A DNA stretch of 61,528 nucleotides from assembly GCA_016871355.1 (NCBI GenBank), contig VFZC01000014.1, positions 1 to 61,528 of the forward strand. The letters run 5' to 3'. Shown here in pieces: positions 43,064 to 51,682 of this stretch. The DNA comes from Actinomycetota bacterium (lineage in GTDB: Bacteria; Actinomycetota; Acidimicrobiia; Acidimicrobiales; Ilumatobacteraceae). The position numbers and the translations under genes are program-made. Position 1 is the stretch's first letter. Each line of letters begins with the position of its first letter. The notes beneath the pieces were generated by a model. It ran no database searches, was not told the origin of the DNA, and saw only the letters and a program-made list of their open reading frames with translations.

Positions 43064-43593
43064 AGCGGTTCGCAGTTCTGGTGTGCCTCACAGCGATGGC
43101 GGTGTCGTGCGGCGGCGAGAGTGCCGACGCGCCGGCCGTCGCCGTCGAGCCAACCACGGCCGAATCGAACACGGCCGAACCAAACACAGTCGAATCAATC
43201 GCGCCAGCGTCGGCGCCCGCGGCCCCGGCGGGTCTCGTGTCGCGAGACGATGTGGTGATCACGGCGCCCACCGTGCTGTGGTTCTGGGCTCCTGGTTGAG
43301 GCAGTTGCAACGCTGAAGCGCCCTCGGTCGAGGCCGCATTCCAACAGTATGGATCACAGGTCCAGTTCGTCGGTGTGGCCTGGGCCGGATCCACCGAGTC
43401 GATGCTCGAGTTCATCGATCGCCACGACCTGTCGTTCGCGAACATCGAGGACAGTGATGGGCAGGTGTTCGGCGAGTACGGCGTGCCGTATCAGCCGGCC
43501 TGGGTGTTCCTCGCGGCTGACGGAACCCTCACGCGCGTGCAGGGCTCGCTCGACGGCGAACGCTTGGCTGAATACATCGCCGAGATCACCTGA
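43060..43593 (+). CDS. Selenocysteine-containing thioredoxin-fold lipoprotein (MPT53/TlpA/DsbE-like), UGSC active site
   Basis: 177 residues if the in-frame TGA at 43297-43299 is read as selenocysteine. A lipoprotein signal with lipobox AVSC (Cys17) is followed by an Ala/Thr/Glu/Pro linker (residues 18-60). The thioredoxin strand VLWFWAPG then leads into Sec80-Gly-Ser-Cys83, and downstream come APSVEAAF, FVGVAWAGSTESMLEFI and the cis-proline segment YGVPYQPAWVF. The downstream frame continues with normal high-GC coding character to TGA 43593. In the Cys homologue MPT53 the site is WCPFC, so Sec replaces the first, attacking Cys. A SECIS-like hairpin follows. It would be an extracytoplasmic disulfide oxidoreductase. 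Without recoding, only a 79-residue fragment without an active site is made. Confidence 0.85.
43318..43337 (+). promoter_or_regulatory. Bacterial SECIS-like hairpin downstream of UGA
   Basis: Stem 43318-43325 with 43330-43337: seven pairs and one C/C mismatch, closing the loop GGUC (43326-43329). 18 nt separate the UGA from the stem and 26 nt from the loop. Bacterial SECIS elements sit in the coding region right after the UGA and have a small apical loop beginning with G residues bound by SelB; E. coli fdhF has GGUCU. Confidence 0.75.
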
Positions 43594-43607
43594 CTAACCT
43601 CCGTCCC

Positions 43608-44765
43608 ATGGGGGAGACGCCGGTGCACGTTCCGACACGTGGTTCGCTACCGGCTCGTGTCGGGGCCGGTGTTCAGTCGGTTCCCGACCATGGTCCGTCG
43701 GTGATGGACGCCTCGGTGTACCGCGATCCCGTTCGTTTCGAACTCGAACGAACCAAGGTACTCACGTCGCATTGGTTGTTGGCCGGTCGATCCGAACAGG
43801 TGCGCGAGCCGGGTGACTGGCTCACGTACGAAGGTCACGGCGAATCGATCGTCATCACGCGTCAACCCGACGGCGCGCTGGCCGCGTTTCACAACGTGTG
43901 TCAGCACCGCGGGCCCGCCTTCGTGACGGCGATGACCGGCTGTGCGGCGCGACGCTTCACGTGTCCGTACCACGGATGGGTGTACGACACGACGGGACGT
44001 GTGGTCGGAGTACCCGAGCGAGAGGACTTCGATCCGGCTCATCTCGACGGGTTGCGCGCACCGGCCGTGGCCGCCGACGAATGGGGTGGTTGGGTCTGGA
44101 TCAACCTGGCCGGACCGGACGCGGCGACACCGCTGCTCGATGCCCTCGGCGCCGACATCGTGAGTGATCTCGGCGCGTTCCGCATGGAAGACATGGTCCT
44201 GCACGAAGTGCTCGAGTTCGACGTGCCGGTCAACTACAAGGCTGTCGTCGACGGCTTCAACGAGATCTACCACGTGACCGAGTTGCATCACGTTCCGCCG
44301 GAATTCACCAAAGCCGCCCGCTGTGCGTCGTTCCACATCGTGGGTGACAACTACATGTGCTTCGTGCCCAAGCCCGAACATCTGGCCGAACTCGAGTCGG
44401 TCGACTACGACCATCATCAGTACGCGATCTGCCATTACGTGGTGTTCCCGAACACAGTCTTCAATTGCAACCCCGAACACATCCAGGTGTTCCAGCCGAT
44501 TCCCATCGGTGTCGACCGCACGCGTTTTCTCTGCTGGGAGATCGTGTACGCGGGTGATCAGAACGATCCGCAGTACGCGAAGTACTGGAAGAAGACCATG
44601 CTCCACTGGGCCGGTTTGAAGCACGTGGTGGGGGAGGACATCGGCATCTACGAGCAGATGGCCCGCACCAAGAACTCGAGCGGGTTCAGGCAGCAGGTGC
44701 TCTCGGAGCGCGAATGCAAGATCGCGCACTATCACGAGAACATGGATCGCAAGATCCGAATCTGA
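43608..44765 (+). CDS. Rieske non-haem iron oxygenase, alpha subunit
   Basis: 385 residues. Rieske [2Fe-2S] motif: NVCQHRGPAFV and FTCPYHGWVYD (CxH...CxxH). The catalytic mononuclear iron site is in DGFNEIYHVTELHHV (Asp/His/His) with the downstream Asp. Family members hydroxylate aromatic or aliphatic rings, including steroids and carnitine-type compounds; the small subunit and reductase are not adjacent, so the class may be homomeric. TAACCT (43595-43600) is a -10 box 7 nt before the ATG. Confidence 0.93.
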   Translation: MGETPVHVPTRGSLPARVGAGVQSVPDHGPSVMDASVYRDPVRFELERTKVLTSHWLLAGRSEQVREPGDWLTYEGHGESIVITRQPDGALAAFHNVCQHRGPAFVTAMTGCAARRFTCPYHGWVYDTTGRVVGVPEREDFDPAHLDGLRAPAVAADEWGGWVWINLAGPDAATPLLDALGADIVSDLGAFRMEDMVLHEVLEFDVPVNYKAVVDGFNEIYHVTELHHVPPEFTKAARCASFHIVGDNYMCFVPKPEHLAELESVDYDHHQYAICHYVVFPNTVFNCNPEHIQVFQPIPIGVDRTRFLCWEIVYAGDQNDPQYAKYWKKTMLHWAGLKHVVGEDIGIYEQMARTKNSSGFRQQVLSERECKIAHYHENMDRKIRI

Positions 44766-44795
44766 CCTGCTCACACCTCTTTTTCGGAGTTTTCC

Positions 44796-44824
44796 TCAAG
44801 GCCTGACGCGGGGGGTTCGATACC
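44796..44824 (+). promoter_or_regulatory. Sigma-28 (FliA/WhiG)-like promoter, leaderless
   Basis: TCAA (44796-44799), 16-nt spacer, TTCGATACC (44816-44824), then 6 nt to GTG 44831. Same spacing, same 6-nt gap and the same upstream GGAGTTTTC as the promoter at 16804. Confidence 0.65.
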
Positions 44825-44830
44825 CATCCC

Positions 44831-45688
44831 GTGAAACGGATGGCCACGATCGTCGTCGGAGCGGTGCTCGCTCTGGGCGTGTTCGCATCGCCGGCCTCGG
44901 CCAACTCGAACAAGCCGTCGATCGGCTACGTCGTGAAGGCGGGCGATTCGCTCAGTCGTATCGCGTCGAAGGCTGGAGTGTCGCTCGATGCGCTGCTGGC
45001 CGTCAACGGTTTCAAGCGTTCGACCGTGATTCTTCCCGGCCAGACGATCGCGCTTCCCGACGCGGCCCAAGCGGTGGCTGCTCAGTCCGTGGCTGTGCAG
45101 TCGGGTGCCATCGGCGACTCGTACACGGTGAAGGCGGGCGATTCGTTGAGCCGCATCGCGTCGAAGGCTGGCGTGTCGCTCGATGCGCTGTTGGCCGCCA
45201 ACGGCTTCCAGCGCACTTCGGTGATCGTCCCCGGTCAGACCATCGCCTTGTCGGCTGGTGCGTCGGTGGCGTCAGCGTCGGCGACGTCGGCTCCGGCGGT
45301 GCCCAAGCCGTCGCGCGTCGACCGGGTCGTCGAGTTCGCTCGTGCCCAGGTGGGCAAGCCGTACCAGTTCGGATCGGCTGGTCCCCATGCGTACGACTGC
45401 TCGGGTCTCGTGCGGGCCGCCTTCAAGCAGATCGGGATCGATCTTTCGCACCAGAGCCTCCTCCAGTCGCAGCGTGGTGTCGCGGTCGACTGGGTGAACG
45501 ACGAGGTTCGCGCCGGCGATCTGGTGTTCACGTTCTCGACGAGGAACCCCACTCAGATCAGTCACGTGGGTATCGCGATCAGCGCCACCGAGTGGATTGA
45601 AGCTCCGTTCACGGGTGCCGCCGTTCGCATCACGCGTCTGCCGAGCGATTCGCGCATCCAGGCCGTGCAGCGCATCGTCAACGACTGA
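44831..45688 (+). CDS. Exported LysM-NlpC/P60 peptidoglycan endopeptidase
   Basis: 285 residues. Signal peptide (VVGAVLALGVFASPASA), two LysM domains (each starting VVKAGDSLSRIASKAGVSLD / TVKAGDSLSRIASKAGVSLD), an Ala/Ser-rich linker, and a C-terminal NlpC/P60 domain with catalytic Cys in YDCSGLVRAAFKQ and His in ISHVGIAIS. It should bind and cleave peptidoglycan outside the membrane. The two LysM copies are almost identical at DNA level (44932-45020 and 45127-45215), pointing to a recent duplication. Leaderless, with a sigma-28-like promoter. Confidence 0.93.
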   Translation: MKRMATIVVGAVLALGVFASPASANSNKPSIGYVVKAGDSLSRIASKAGVSLDALLAVNGFKRSTVILPGQTIALPDAAQAVAAQSVAVQSGAIGDSYTVKAGDSLSRIASKAGVSLDALLAANGFQRTSVIVPGQTIALSAGASVASASATSAPAVPKPSRVDRVVEFARAQVGKPYQFGSAGPHAYDCSGLVRAAFKQIGIDLSHQSLLQSQRGVAVDWVNDEVRAGDLVFTFSTRNPTQISHVGIAISATEWIEAPFTGAAVRITRLPSDSRIQAVQRIVND

Positions 45689-45726
45689 CCGATCAGGCGC
45701 TCCGCCGGGTCGCCTAGGCTTCGGCG

Positions 45727-46497
45727 ATGAACTTCACGAATCTGCGTCTCGACGTCGACGGCCGCGTCGCGCACCTCACGTTCGCCCGACCTCGTCGACT
45801 CAACGCGTTGTCGAAGGACTTGCTGCGTGAAGTCGTGAGCGCCTGCGACGAAGTGAATCGACACGGGGACGTTCGGGTGATGGTGGTGAGTGGCGAAGGC
45901 AGCTCGTTCTCGGCCGGCTTCGATCTGAGTGACTTCGCGTCGAGTGACGCGAGCCCGCGCGAGAGCGCCGACCTCGGCCGTCTGGCCACCGAGGCCCTGA
46001 CGAATGTTCGGCCACTCACGATCGCTGCCATCTCGGGCAATTGTGTCGGCGGCGGATTGGTGCTGGCCGGTGCGTGCGACTTGCGCGTGGCCGCCAGTGA
46101 TGTTCGCTTCTCGATTCCCGAGGTCGATCTCGGAATTCCTCTGGCGTGGGGTGGAATTCCGCGCCTGGTGCGCGAGATCGGCCCGGCTCTCACCAAGGAA
46201 CTCGTCTTGACCTGTCGGCCATTCGGTGCCGACGAGGCCAAGAGCATCGGCTTCCTCAACGAAGTGGTCGCGCCCGAGCGCGTGATCGAGCGTGCGAACG
46301 AACTGGCTCGATCACTGGCCGACAAACCTCAGTACGCGCTCACCGTCACCAAGCAGCAGGTGAACGCGGTGTTGGAAGAGATGGCCGGAACCGGTCGGAA
46401 CACCACCGACGCCGAGGTGCTGGTGTTCGCCATGCACGATCCCGAGAGTCGCGAGGCGAGTCGCCGCTACTTGGAGGCACGCGCTCGGCCCCGTTGA
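45727..46497 (+). CDS. Enoyl-CoA hydratase/isomerase family protein
   Basis: 256-residue crotonase-fold protein. VSGEGSSFSAGFDLSDF forms the oxyanion hole, AISGNCVGGGLVLAGACDLR and PEVDLGIPLAWGGIPRLVRE are family marks. It is a second paralogue of the 2917 gene. TAGGCT (45715-45720) lies 6 nt before the ATG, so the mRNA is leaderless. Substrate unknown. Confidence 0.9.
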   Translation: MNFTNLRLDVDGRVAHLTFARPRRLNALSKDLLREVVSACDEVNRHGDVRVMVVSGEGSSFSAGFDLSDFASSDASPRESADLGRLATEALTNVRPLTIAAISGNCVGGGLVLAGACDLRVAASDVRFSIPEVDLGIPLAWGGIPRLVREIGPALTKELVLTCRPFGADEAKSIGFLNEVVAPERVIERANELARSLADKPQYALTVTKQQVNAVLEEMAGTGRNTTDAEVLVFAMHDPESREASRRYLEARARPR

Positions 46498-46563
46498 GTC
46501 GTGCCGTAACCCCTAATGTGATCCCAGGGTGAGGCGTCGGGGGACGCCCGAACGGGGAGAGTC

Positions 46564-48324
46564 GTGTTCGATTACGTGGTCAAGGGTGGAACGATCGTCG
46601 ACGGCACCGGGTCGACCCCGCACGCGGGTGATGTCGCGGTACGAGACGGACGCATCGTCGAAGTCGGTGGCTCCATCACCGGAGCGGCCCGCGAGGTGAT
46701 CGACGCCGATGGTGCATTGGTGACGCCGGGTTGGGTCGATGTGCACACCCACTACGACGGCCAAGTGAGCTGGGACGACGTCATGGATCCGTCGGCCGGC
46801 AACGGCGCGACCACCATCGTGATGGGCAACTGCGGTGTCGGATTCGCACCGGTTCGTCCGGGCAGCGAAAAGGCGCTCATCGAACTGATGGAAGGTGTCG
46901 AAGACATTCCCGGCACCGCGCTCTACGAAGGAATCGAGTGGGGTCGGTGGGAAAGCTTCAACGACTACATGGACTACATCGGTTCGCGTCGCTACTCACT
47001 CGACATCGGAGCCCAGCTCGCCCATGGTGCCTTGCGCTACTACGTGATGGGCGAGCGAGGTGCGCGCAACGAAGACGCGACCGCTGACGACCTGGTGGCC
47101 ATGTCGAAGATCGTGACCGACTCGTTGCGCGCCGGAGCCCTGGGGTTCACCACATCGCGCACCATCGGTCACCGCGCACTCGATGGCTCGCCGGTGCCGG
47201 GAACGTTCGCGCCAGCCGAGGAGATCGCCGCACTTGCCGACGCGATGGCCGCGGCCGGACGCGGCGTGTTCGAAATGATTCCGGCCGGAACCGTGGGCAA
47301 GTTGGAAGGACTCGGCGGCGAACGCACCACCCCGCACGACGAGCATGCGTTGATGGCCGAGTTCTCGCGCCGTAGTGGCCGTCCGGTCACCTTCACGCTC
47401 GTGCAGTCGCCCGACTATCCGCCCGACACCTGGCGCGAACTCCTCGACGCCACCGTGACGGCCAATCGTTCGGGCGCTCGTCTCAACCCGCAGGTGTCGT
47501 CGCGACCCATCGGGTTGGTGTCCGGACTCTCGGGCTATCACGCGTTCCTGCGTCGACCCACGTACATGAAGTTGGCCTCGCTGCCGCTCGATCAACGAGT
47601 GCGTGAGATGGCCAAGCCGGAGATCAAGGCGGCGATCTTGTCGGAGTCGGATGTTCCCGTCGAGCGCCCGGGTTCGATGGCCACCACGTACCGCCTCTTC
47701 CAGATGGCGGCGCCGTTCCTGTATCCGCTCGACAATCCGGTCGACTACGAGCCGACACCCGATCGCATGCTCGGCGCCTTGGCCACGGCACAAGGCGACG
47801 ACGTGTTGAGCGTTCTGTACGACCACCTCATCAGCGACGGTGGTCATTCGATGTGCGCGCTCATGGGTGGAGCCGATGTGCACCAGCGCATGGAAGTGTT
47901 GCGCGAGATGCTCGTTCATTCCGAGACGGTCACGGGCCTGTCGGACGCGGGTGCGCACGTGACGCTCATCTGTGACGCCACGATGCCCACCACACAACTC
48001 ACGTTCTGGGCCCGCGATCGCCACCAGGGTGAGCGCATTCCGATCGAGTTCCTCGTGCACAAGCAGACCGCGCGCAACGCCGACCTCTACGGACTGTCCG
48101 ATCGTGGCCGTCTGGTGCCGGGTCTGCGCGCCGACCTCAACGTGATCGACTTCGACAACCTCACGGTGGCTCCGCCGCGCGGTTTCGACGACTTGCCCGC
48201 TGGTGGTACGCGCCTCATCCAGCCGGTACGTGGTTATCTCGCCACGATGGTGAAGGGCCGTGTGACGCGTCGCCACGACGCCGATACGGGCGAGCGTCCC
48301 GGCACCCTGGTGCGAGGTCTCTGA
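46564..48324 (+). CDS. N-acyl-D-amino-acid deacylase (D-aminoacylase)-like amidohydrolase
   Basis: 586 residues, GTG start. Amidohydrolase fold: [20 protein letters not shown] at the N-terminal beta sandwich, metal-binding [36 protein letters not shown], and the Asp in [15 protein letters not shown]. The length and the repeated 'NCGVGFAPV' mark place it in the D-aminoacylase/N-acyl-D-glutamate deacylase group, which releases amino acids from N-acyl-D-amino acids. A paralogue sits at 50000. Probably starts an operon with the SnoaL-like gene (1 nt gap). Confidence 0.88.
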   Translation: MFDYVVKGGTIVDGTGSTPHAGDVAVRDGRIVEVGGSITGAAREVIDADGALVTPGWVDVHTHYDGQVSWDDVMDPSAGNGATTIVMGNCGVGFAPVRPGSEKALIELMEGVEDIPGTALYEGIEWGRWESFNDYMDYIGSRRYSLDIGAQLAHGALRYYVMGERGARNEDATADDLVAMSKIVTDSLRAGALGFTTSRTIGHRALDGSPVPGTFAPAEEIAALADAMAAAGRGVFEMIPAGTVGKLEGLGGERTTPHDEHALMAEFSRRSGRPVTFTLVQSPDYPPDTWRELLDATVTANRSGARLNPQVSSRPIGLVSGLSGYHAFLRRPTYMKLASLPLDQRVREMAKPEIKAAILSESDVPVERPGSMATTYRLFQMAAPFLYPLDNPVDYEPTPDRMLGALATAQGDDVLSVLYDHLISDGGHSMCALMGGADVHQRMEVLREMLVHSETVTGLSDAGAHVTLICDATMPTTQLTFWARDRHQGERIPIEFLVHKQTARNADLYGLSDRGRLVPGLRADLNVIDFDNLTVAPPRGFDDLPAGGTRLIQPVRGYLATMVKGRVTRRHDADTGERPGTLVRGL

Positions 48325-48325
48325 C

Positions 48326-49189
48326 ATGAACGCGCACGAGATGATGGAAGCGCTCACCGACTCGAGCCTCAGTCGTGAGCAAGGCATTCAGCGCATGATC
48401 GACTTCATGGCGCCGCAAGGGTCGCGTTACTACGACGCGATCTACGGATCGTTCTTCGGTCGCGACGCGATCGCGGCCTGGTTGGTTCCGACGATGGCCG
48501 AGATCGCGTTCATCGAGTTCCGCCCCACTCAACCTGCGGTTCTGCTCGACGACGGCGAAGGTGGCACGTCGCTCGACGAATGGCAGATGTTCGCGGGCGA
48601 CATGCCCTTGTCGAAGGGTGTGAGTGTGCGTCGCTATCGCGACGGGTTCATCACCTGGGCGTGCGACGTGTACGACACCGGCCCGTTCCGCCAGCCTGGT
48701 CCGAACGGCGAAGTCGCACCGCTGCCACCGGCACCGTCGCTCGACGGCTGGGAGCGTTGGGTCGGAACTCCGGTGACGGCGGCTCGCGACGTCGATTTCG
48801 ACAAGGACTGCGATCAGTTCCACCCCACCGACTCCATCTACATCGATCCGATCTTCGGCGAGTTCCGAGGGCAGGCCCGCATTCGCGAGTGGATGGTCGA
48901 CGTGATGCCCAAGTGCGGGAACATCGAGTTTTCGCCCGTGGGCCCCGAGCTCAACGACGGCAGCACGTATGTGCAGGAGTGGGTGCAGATGGCCGCGCTG
49001 CCGAGCGGCGAACGAGTGCCCATGACTCGCGGAACCAGTGTGCGCCGCTATCGCGACGGTTGGACAGTGTACGCGGCGGACTACTTCGACACGGCGACCG
49101 TGATGACTCCCACCGTCATGAAGGCGAGCATCGAATGCGGGTCGACCATCGGCGTGGACGACATCATGAAGTGGCGCGCGGTCAGCTGA
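48326..49189 (+). CDS. Protein with two SnoaL/NTF2-like domains
   Basis: 287 residues made of two related halves (about 20-125 and 155-275), each with a SnoaL-like cone fold: YYDAIYGSFFGRDAIAAWLV with KGVSVRRYRDGFITWACD, and IYIDPIFGEFRGQARIREWM with RGTSVRRYRDGWTVYAAD. The matching RRYRDG motifs show an internal duplication. Such domains act as ligand-binding or hydroxylase/isomerase units. Function unknown; 1 nt after the deacylase gene. Confidence 0.8.
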   Translation: MNAHEMMEALTDSSLSREQGIQRMIDFMAPQGSRYYDAIYGSFFGRDAIAAWLVPTMAEIAFIEFRPTQPAVLLDDGEGGTSLDEWQMFAGDMPLSKGVSVRRYRDGFITWACDVYDTGPFRQPGPNGEVAPLPPAPSLDGWERWVGTPVTAARDVDFDKDCDQFHPTDSIYIDPIFGEFRGQARIREWMVDVMPKCGNIEFSPVGPELNDGSTYVQEWVQMAALPSGERVPMTRGTSVRRYRDGWTVYAADYFDTATVMTPTVMKASIECGSTIGVDDIMKWRAVS

Positions 49190-49949
49190 ACTCGCGCAGG
49201 CGCACCGACAAGCAGGTGACGCATCCTTCCAACTTGATGTACTCCGAGATGTCGACGCAGATCGGCTCGTAGCCGAGGTCGCGGAAGATCTGGGCACTCC
49301 GCGGTGCATCGGCGGCCATCAGCAAGCGTTTGCCGTCGATGAGCACCACGTGGGCGCCCGATTCCTCGGGCATCGACAGGTACGTCGGGAACACCGACGA
49401 ATCGTCGACCGCGGGTTCCCAACCGACGACGGTTCCGTCGGGGAGAGCAGTGACCGCCGACTTGAGGTGGAGAACTTTGGTGACGGGCACGGCGATGACC
49501 CGGGCTCCCATGGGTTCGACGATGGCGGCGAATTGATCGATGCCGGCTTGATTGGTGCGACCACCCCGACCGACGTAGATGGTGTCGCCGATCTTCAGCA
49601 CGTCGCCGCCGTCCATGGTGCCGGGGGCTTCGATGCGCGCGATGCGGCAGCCGAGTTCGCGGACGATCGGTTCGACCGCATCGATCTCGGGCTTGCGGGT
49701 GTCGTCACCCGGGCGGGTGATGATCGCCACGTCGCGGTACATGACCACCGCGTCCTCCACGAACACGCAGTCGGGGCACGAGTCGAGGGTCGGAACCTCG
49801 CGAACGGCCCAACCCGCGTCGCGCAGGACGTTCACGTACGACTCCCACTGCCGACGGGCCAGGTCGATGTCGACGGGTCGGCGTTCGAGGTGGGTGAGAA
49901 CCCCATCGGCGAGTCGTGAACTCGTTCGGCGAACCAGCGCTACGGTCAT
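49182..49949 (-). CDS. Dimethylarginine dimethylaminohydrolase (DDAH)-like amidinohydrolase
   Basis: 255 residues. Penteins: the substrate-binding CVFVEDAVVMYRDVAIIT, the catalytic His region KVLHLKSAVTAL, and nucleophile Cys near the C-terminus in LEGCVTCLSVRLREF. Hydrolyses methylated arginine or a related guanidino compound. TAGGCT (49956-49961, minus) lies 6 nt before the ATG (leaderless). Its stop overlaps the SnoaL-like gene tail to tail by 8 nt. Confidence 0.9.
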   Translation of the reverse strand: MTVALVRRTSSRLADGVLTHLERRPVDIDLARRQWESYVNVLRDAGWAVREVPTLDSCPDCVFVEDAVVMYRDVAIITRPGDDTRKPEIDAVEPIVRELGCRIARIEAPGTMDGGDVLKIGDTIYVGRGGRTNQAGIDQFAAIVEPMGARVIAVPVTKVLHLKSAVTALPDGTVVGWEPAVDDSSVFPTYLSMPEESGAHVVLIDGKRLLMAADAPRSAQIFRDLGYEPICVDISEYIKLEGCVTCLSVRLREFS

Positions 49950-49999
49950 TCGGCGAGCCTAGGTCGCTCCTAGAATTCACTCGAGGACAAGGGGGAAGC

Positions 50000-51682
50000 A
50001 TGGCCCACGATCTGATCATTCGCGGTGGAACGGTCATCGACGGAACGGGAGCGGCTGGCGTTCGCGCCGATGTCGCGGTCGACGGCGATCGCATCACGGC
50101 CATCGGCGATCTGACCGCTGACACGGCCAAGCAGGAGATCGATGCGAGCGGCAAGGTCGTCACACCGGGCTTCGTCGACCTGCACACACATCTCGATGCT
50201 CAGGTGGCGTGGGATCCGTACATGACGTCGTCGTCGTGGCACGGCGTGACCACCGTTCTCACGGGTAACTGCGGTGTCACGTTCGCACCGGTCGCGCAGA
50301 GTTCGAAGTCGTATCTCGCCGAACTCATGGAGAGTGTCGAAGACATTCCGCGCGAAGCGATCCTCAACGGTTTGCCGTGGGACTGGGAGACCTTCCCGCA
50401 GTATCTCGACTCGGTGCAGCGTTTGCGTCCGGCTCTCAACGTGGTGGGTCTGCTCGGGCATTGTGCCGTCCGCTACCACGTCATGGGCGATCGCTCGATG
50501 GCCGAAGATGCCGTGGCGACACCTGACGAGTTGGCTCAGATGCGAGACATCGCCGCCGAAGCCATCGCCGGTGGCGCCGTCGGTTTCTCCACGTCACGCA
50601 TCCTCGCGCACGTCGTGCCCGACGGCCGCAAGGTCCCCGGAACGTACGCGCCCATCGACGAATACCTGGCCGTCGCCGACGGCATGAATGAAGGCGGCGG
50701 CGGGCTGTTCCAGGCCGTGCTCGACTTCGAGACAAAGTTCCAGCACGAGATCGACTTGTTGCGGGCCATGGCGCGCCGCGGTGGTCGAGTTCTCTTCTCG
50801 GGTGGTGTCGGCAACGGAAACGCCGATGCCGCCGGTTTCTGGAACGGAATGCTGGCCGACATTCGAGCCAATGACGGCGACATCACCGCCATTTCCATGA
50901 CGCGTCCCAGCGGAAGTTTGATGGGCCTGTATCAGGTGCCGCCGGTCGGAAGTTCGCGTTGGCGTGCCGTCATGTCGTTGCCCACTCTCGACGACCGACT
51001 CGCCGCGCTGGCCGATGCGTCCACTCGTGCCGAGTTGATCGAAGAGGGCAAGGCCCGCGGCACGTGGTACGACCCGCAGTACATCCACCCGCTCGGACAG
51101 GGCGCGGTTCCCGAGTACGACGTGGAAGGTGGCGAATCGCTGGCCGACATCGCGGCGCGGGTCGGCAAGCACCCGGTCGAAGTGATCGTTGAGCGTCTGC
51201 TCGAGTCGCAGGGTCGCGAATTGTTCAACGTGTGGTTCTTCAACCGCAATCGCGCCAACATCGGAGAGTTCTTGAAACTCGATGCGGTCGTGCCGGGTCT
51301 CGGCGATGCTGGTGCGCACGCCGGTCAGATCTGTGATGCCGATGCCCCCACGCACTACCTGGCGTACTGGGCGCGTGATCGCAAGATCGCCACACTTCCC
51401 GATGCCGTGAGCCGACTCACGTCGAAGCCGGCCGCGGTGCTCGGGCTCATCGATCGGGGAACTGTACGAACCGGCGCTTTCGCCGATCTCAACGTGTTCG
51501 ATCCGGATGCACTGCAGGTGGGTTACCCCGAGTACGTCAACGACTTCCCGAACGGCAAGGGTCGTTTGCGGGTCGGTGCCACCGGCTACGCGGCCACTCT
51601 CGTGAGCGGTGAAGTGGTCACGGAGAACGGCGTGAACACTGGGGCCCGTCCGGGACGAGTCGTGCGCGAATTCGCCCGCTGA
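50000..51682 (+). CDS. N-acyl-D-amino-acid deacylase (D-aminoacylase)-like amidohydrolase, second copy
   Basis: 560 residues. IRGGTVIDGTGAAGVRADVAV, VDLHTHLDAQ, NCGVTFAPVAQSS and GLGDAGAHAGQICDAD parallel the 46564 gene, so the two are paralogues. A good Shine-Dalgarno (GGGGGAAG, 8 nt upstream) and a TAGAAT -10 box (49971-49976) support ATG 50000. It diverges from the DDAH-like gene. Substrate specificity is not readable. Confidence 0.88.
   Translation: MAHDLIIRGGTVIDGTGAAGVRADVAVDGDRITAIGDLTADTAKQEIDASGKVVTPGFVDLHTHLDAQVAWDPYMTSSSWHGVTTVLTGNCGVTFAPVAQSSKSYLAELMESVEDIPREAILNGLPWDWETFPQYLDSVQRLRPALNVVGLLGHCAVRYHVMGDRSMAEDAVATPDELAQMRDIAAEAIAGGAVGFSTSRILAHVVPDGRKVPGTYAPIDEYLAVADGMNEGGGGLFQAVLDFETKFQHEIDLLRAMARRGGRVLFSGGVGNGNADAAGFWNGMLADIRANDGDITAISMTRPSGSLMGLYQVPPVGSSRWRAVMSLPTLDDRLAALADASTRAELIEEGKARGTWYDPQYIHPLGQGAVPEYDVEGGESLADIAARVGKHPVEVIVERLLESQGRELFNVWFFNRNRANIGEFLKLDAVVPGLGDAGAHAGQICDADAPTHYLAYWARDRKIATLPDAVSRLTSKPAAVLGLIDRGTVRTGAFADLNVFDPDALQVGYPEYVNDFPNGKGRLRVGATGYAATLVSGEVVTENGVNTGARPGRVVREFAR

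Noticed and set aside
43060-43299. Treating 43060-43299 as a stand-alone 79-residue lipoprotein and 43375-43593 as a separate small gene
   Set aside because: Both lie in one frame, and joining them across the TGA rebuilds a complete thioredoxin-fold domain with its active site at the junction. A pseudogene is possible but less likely given the SECIS-like hairpin.
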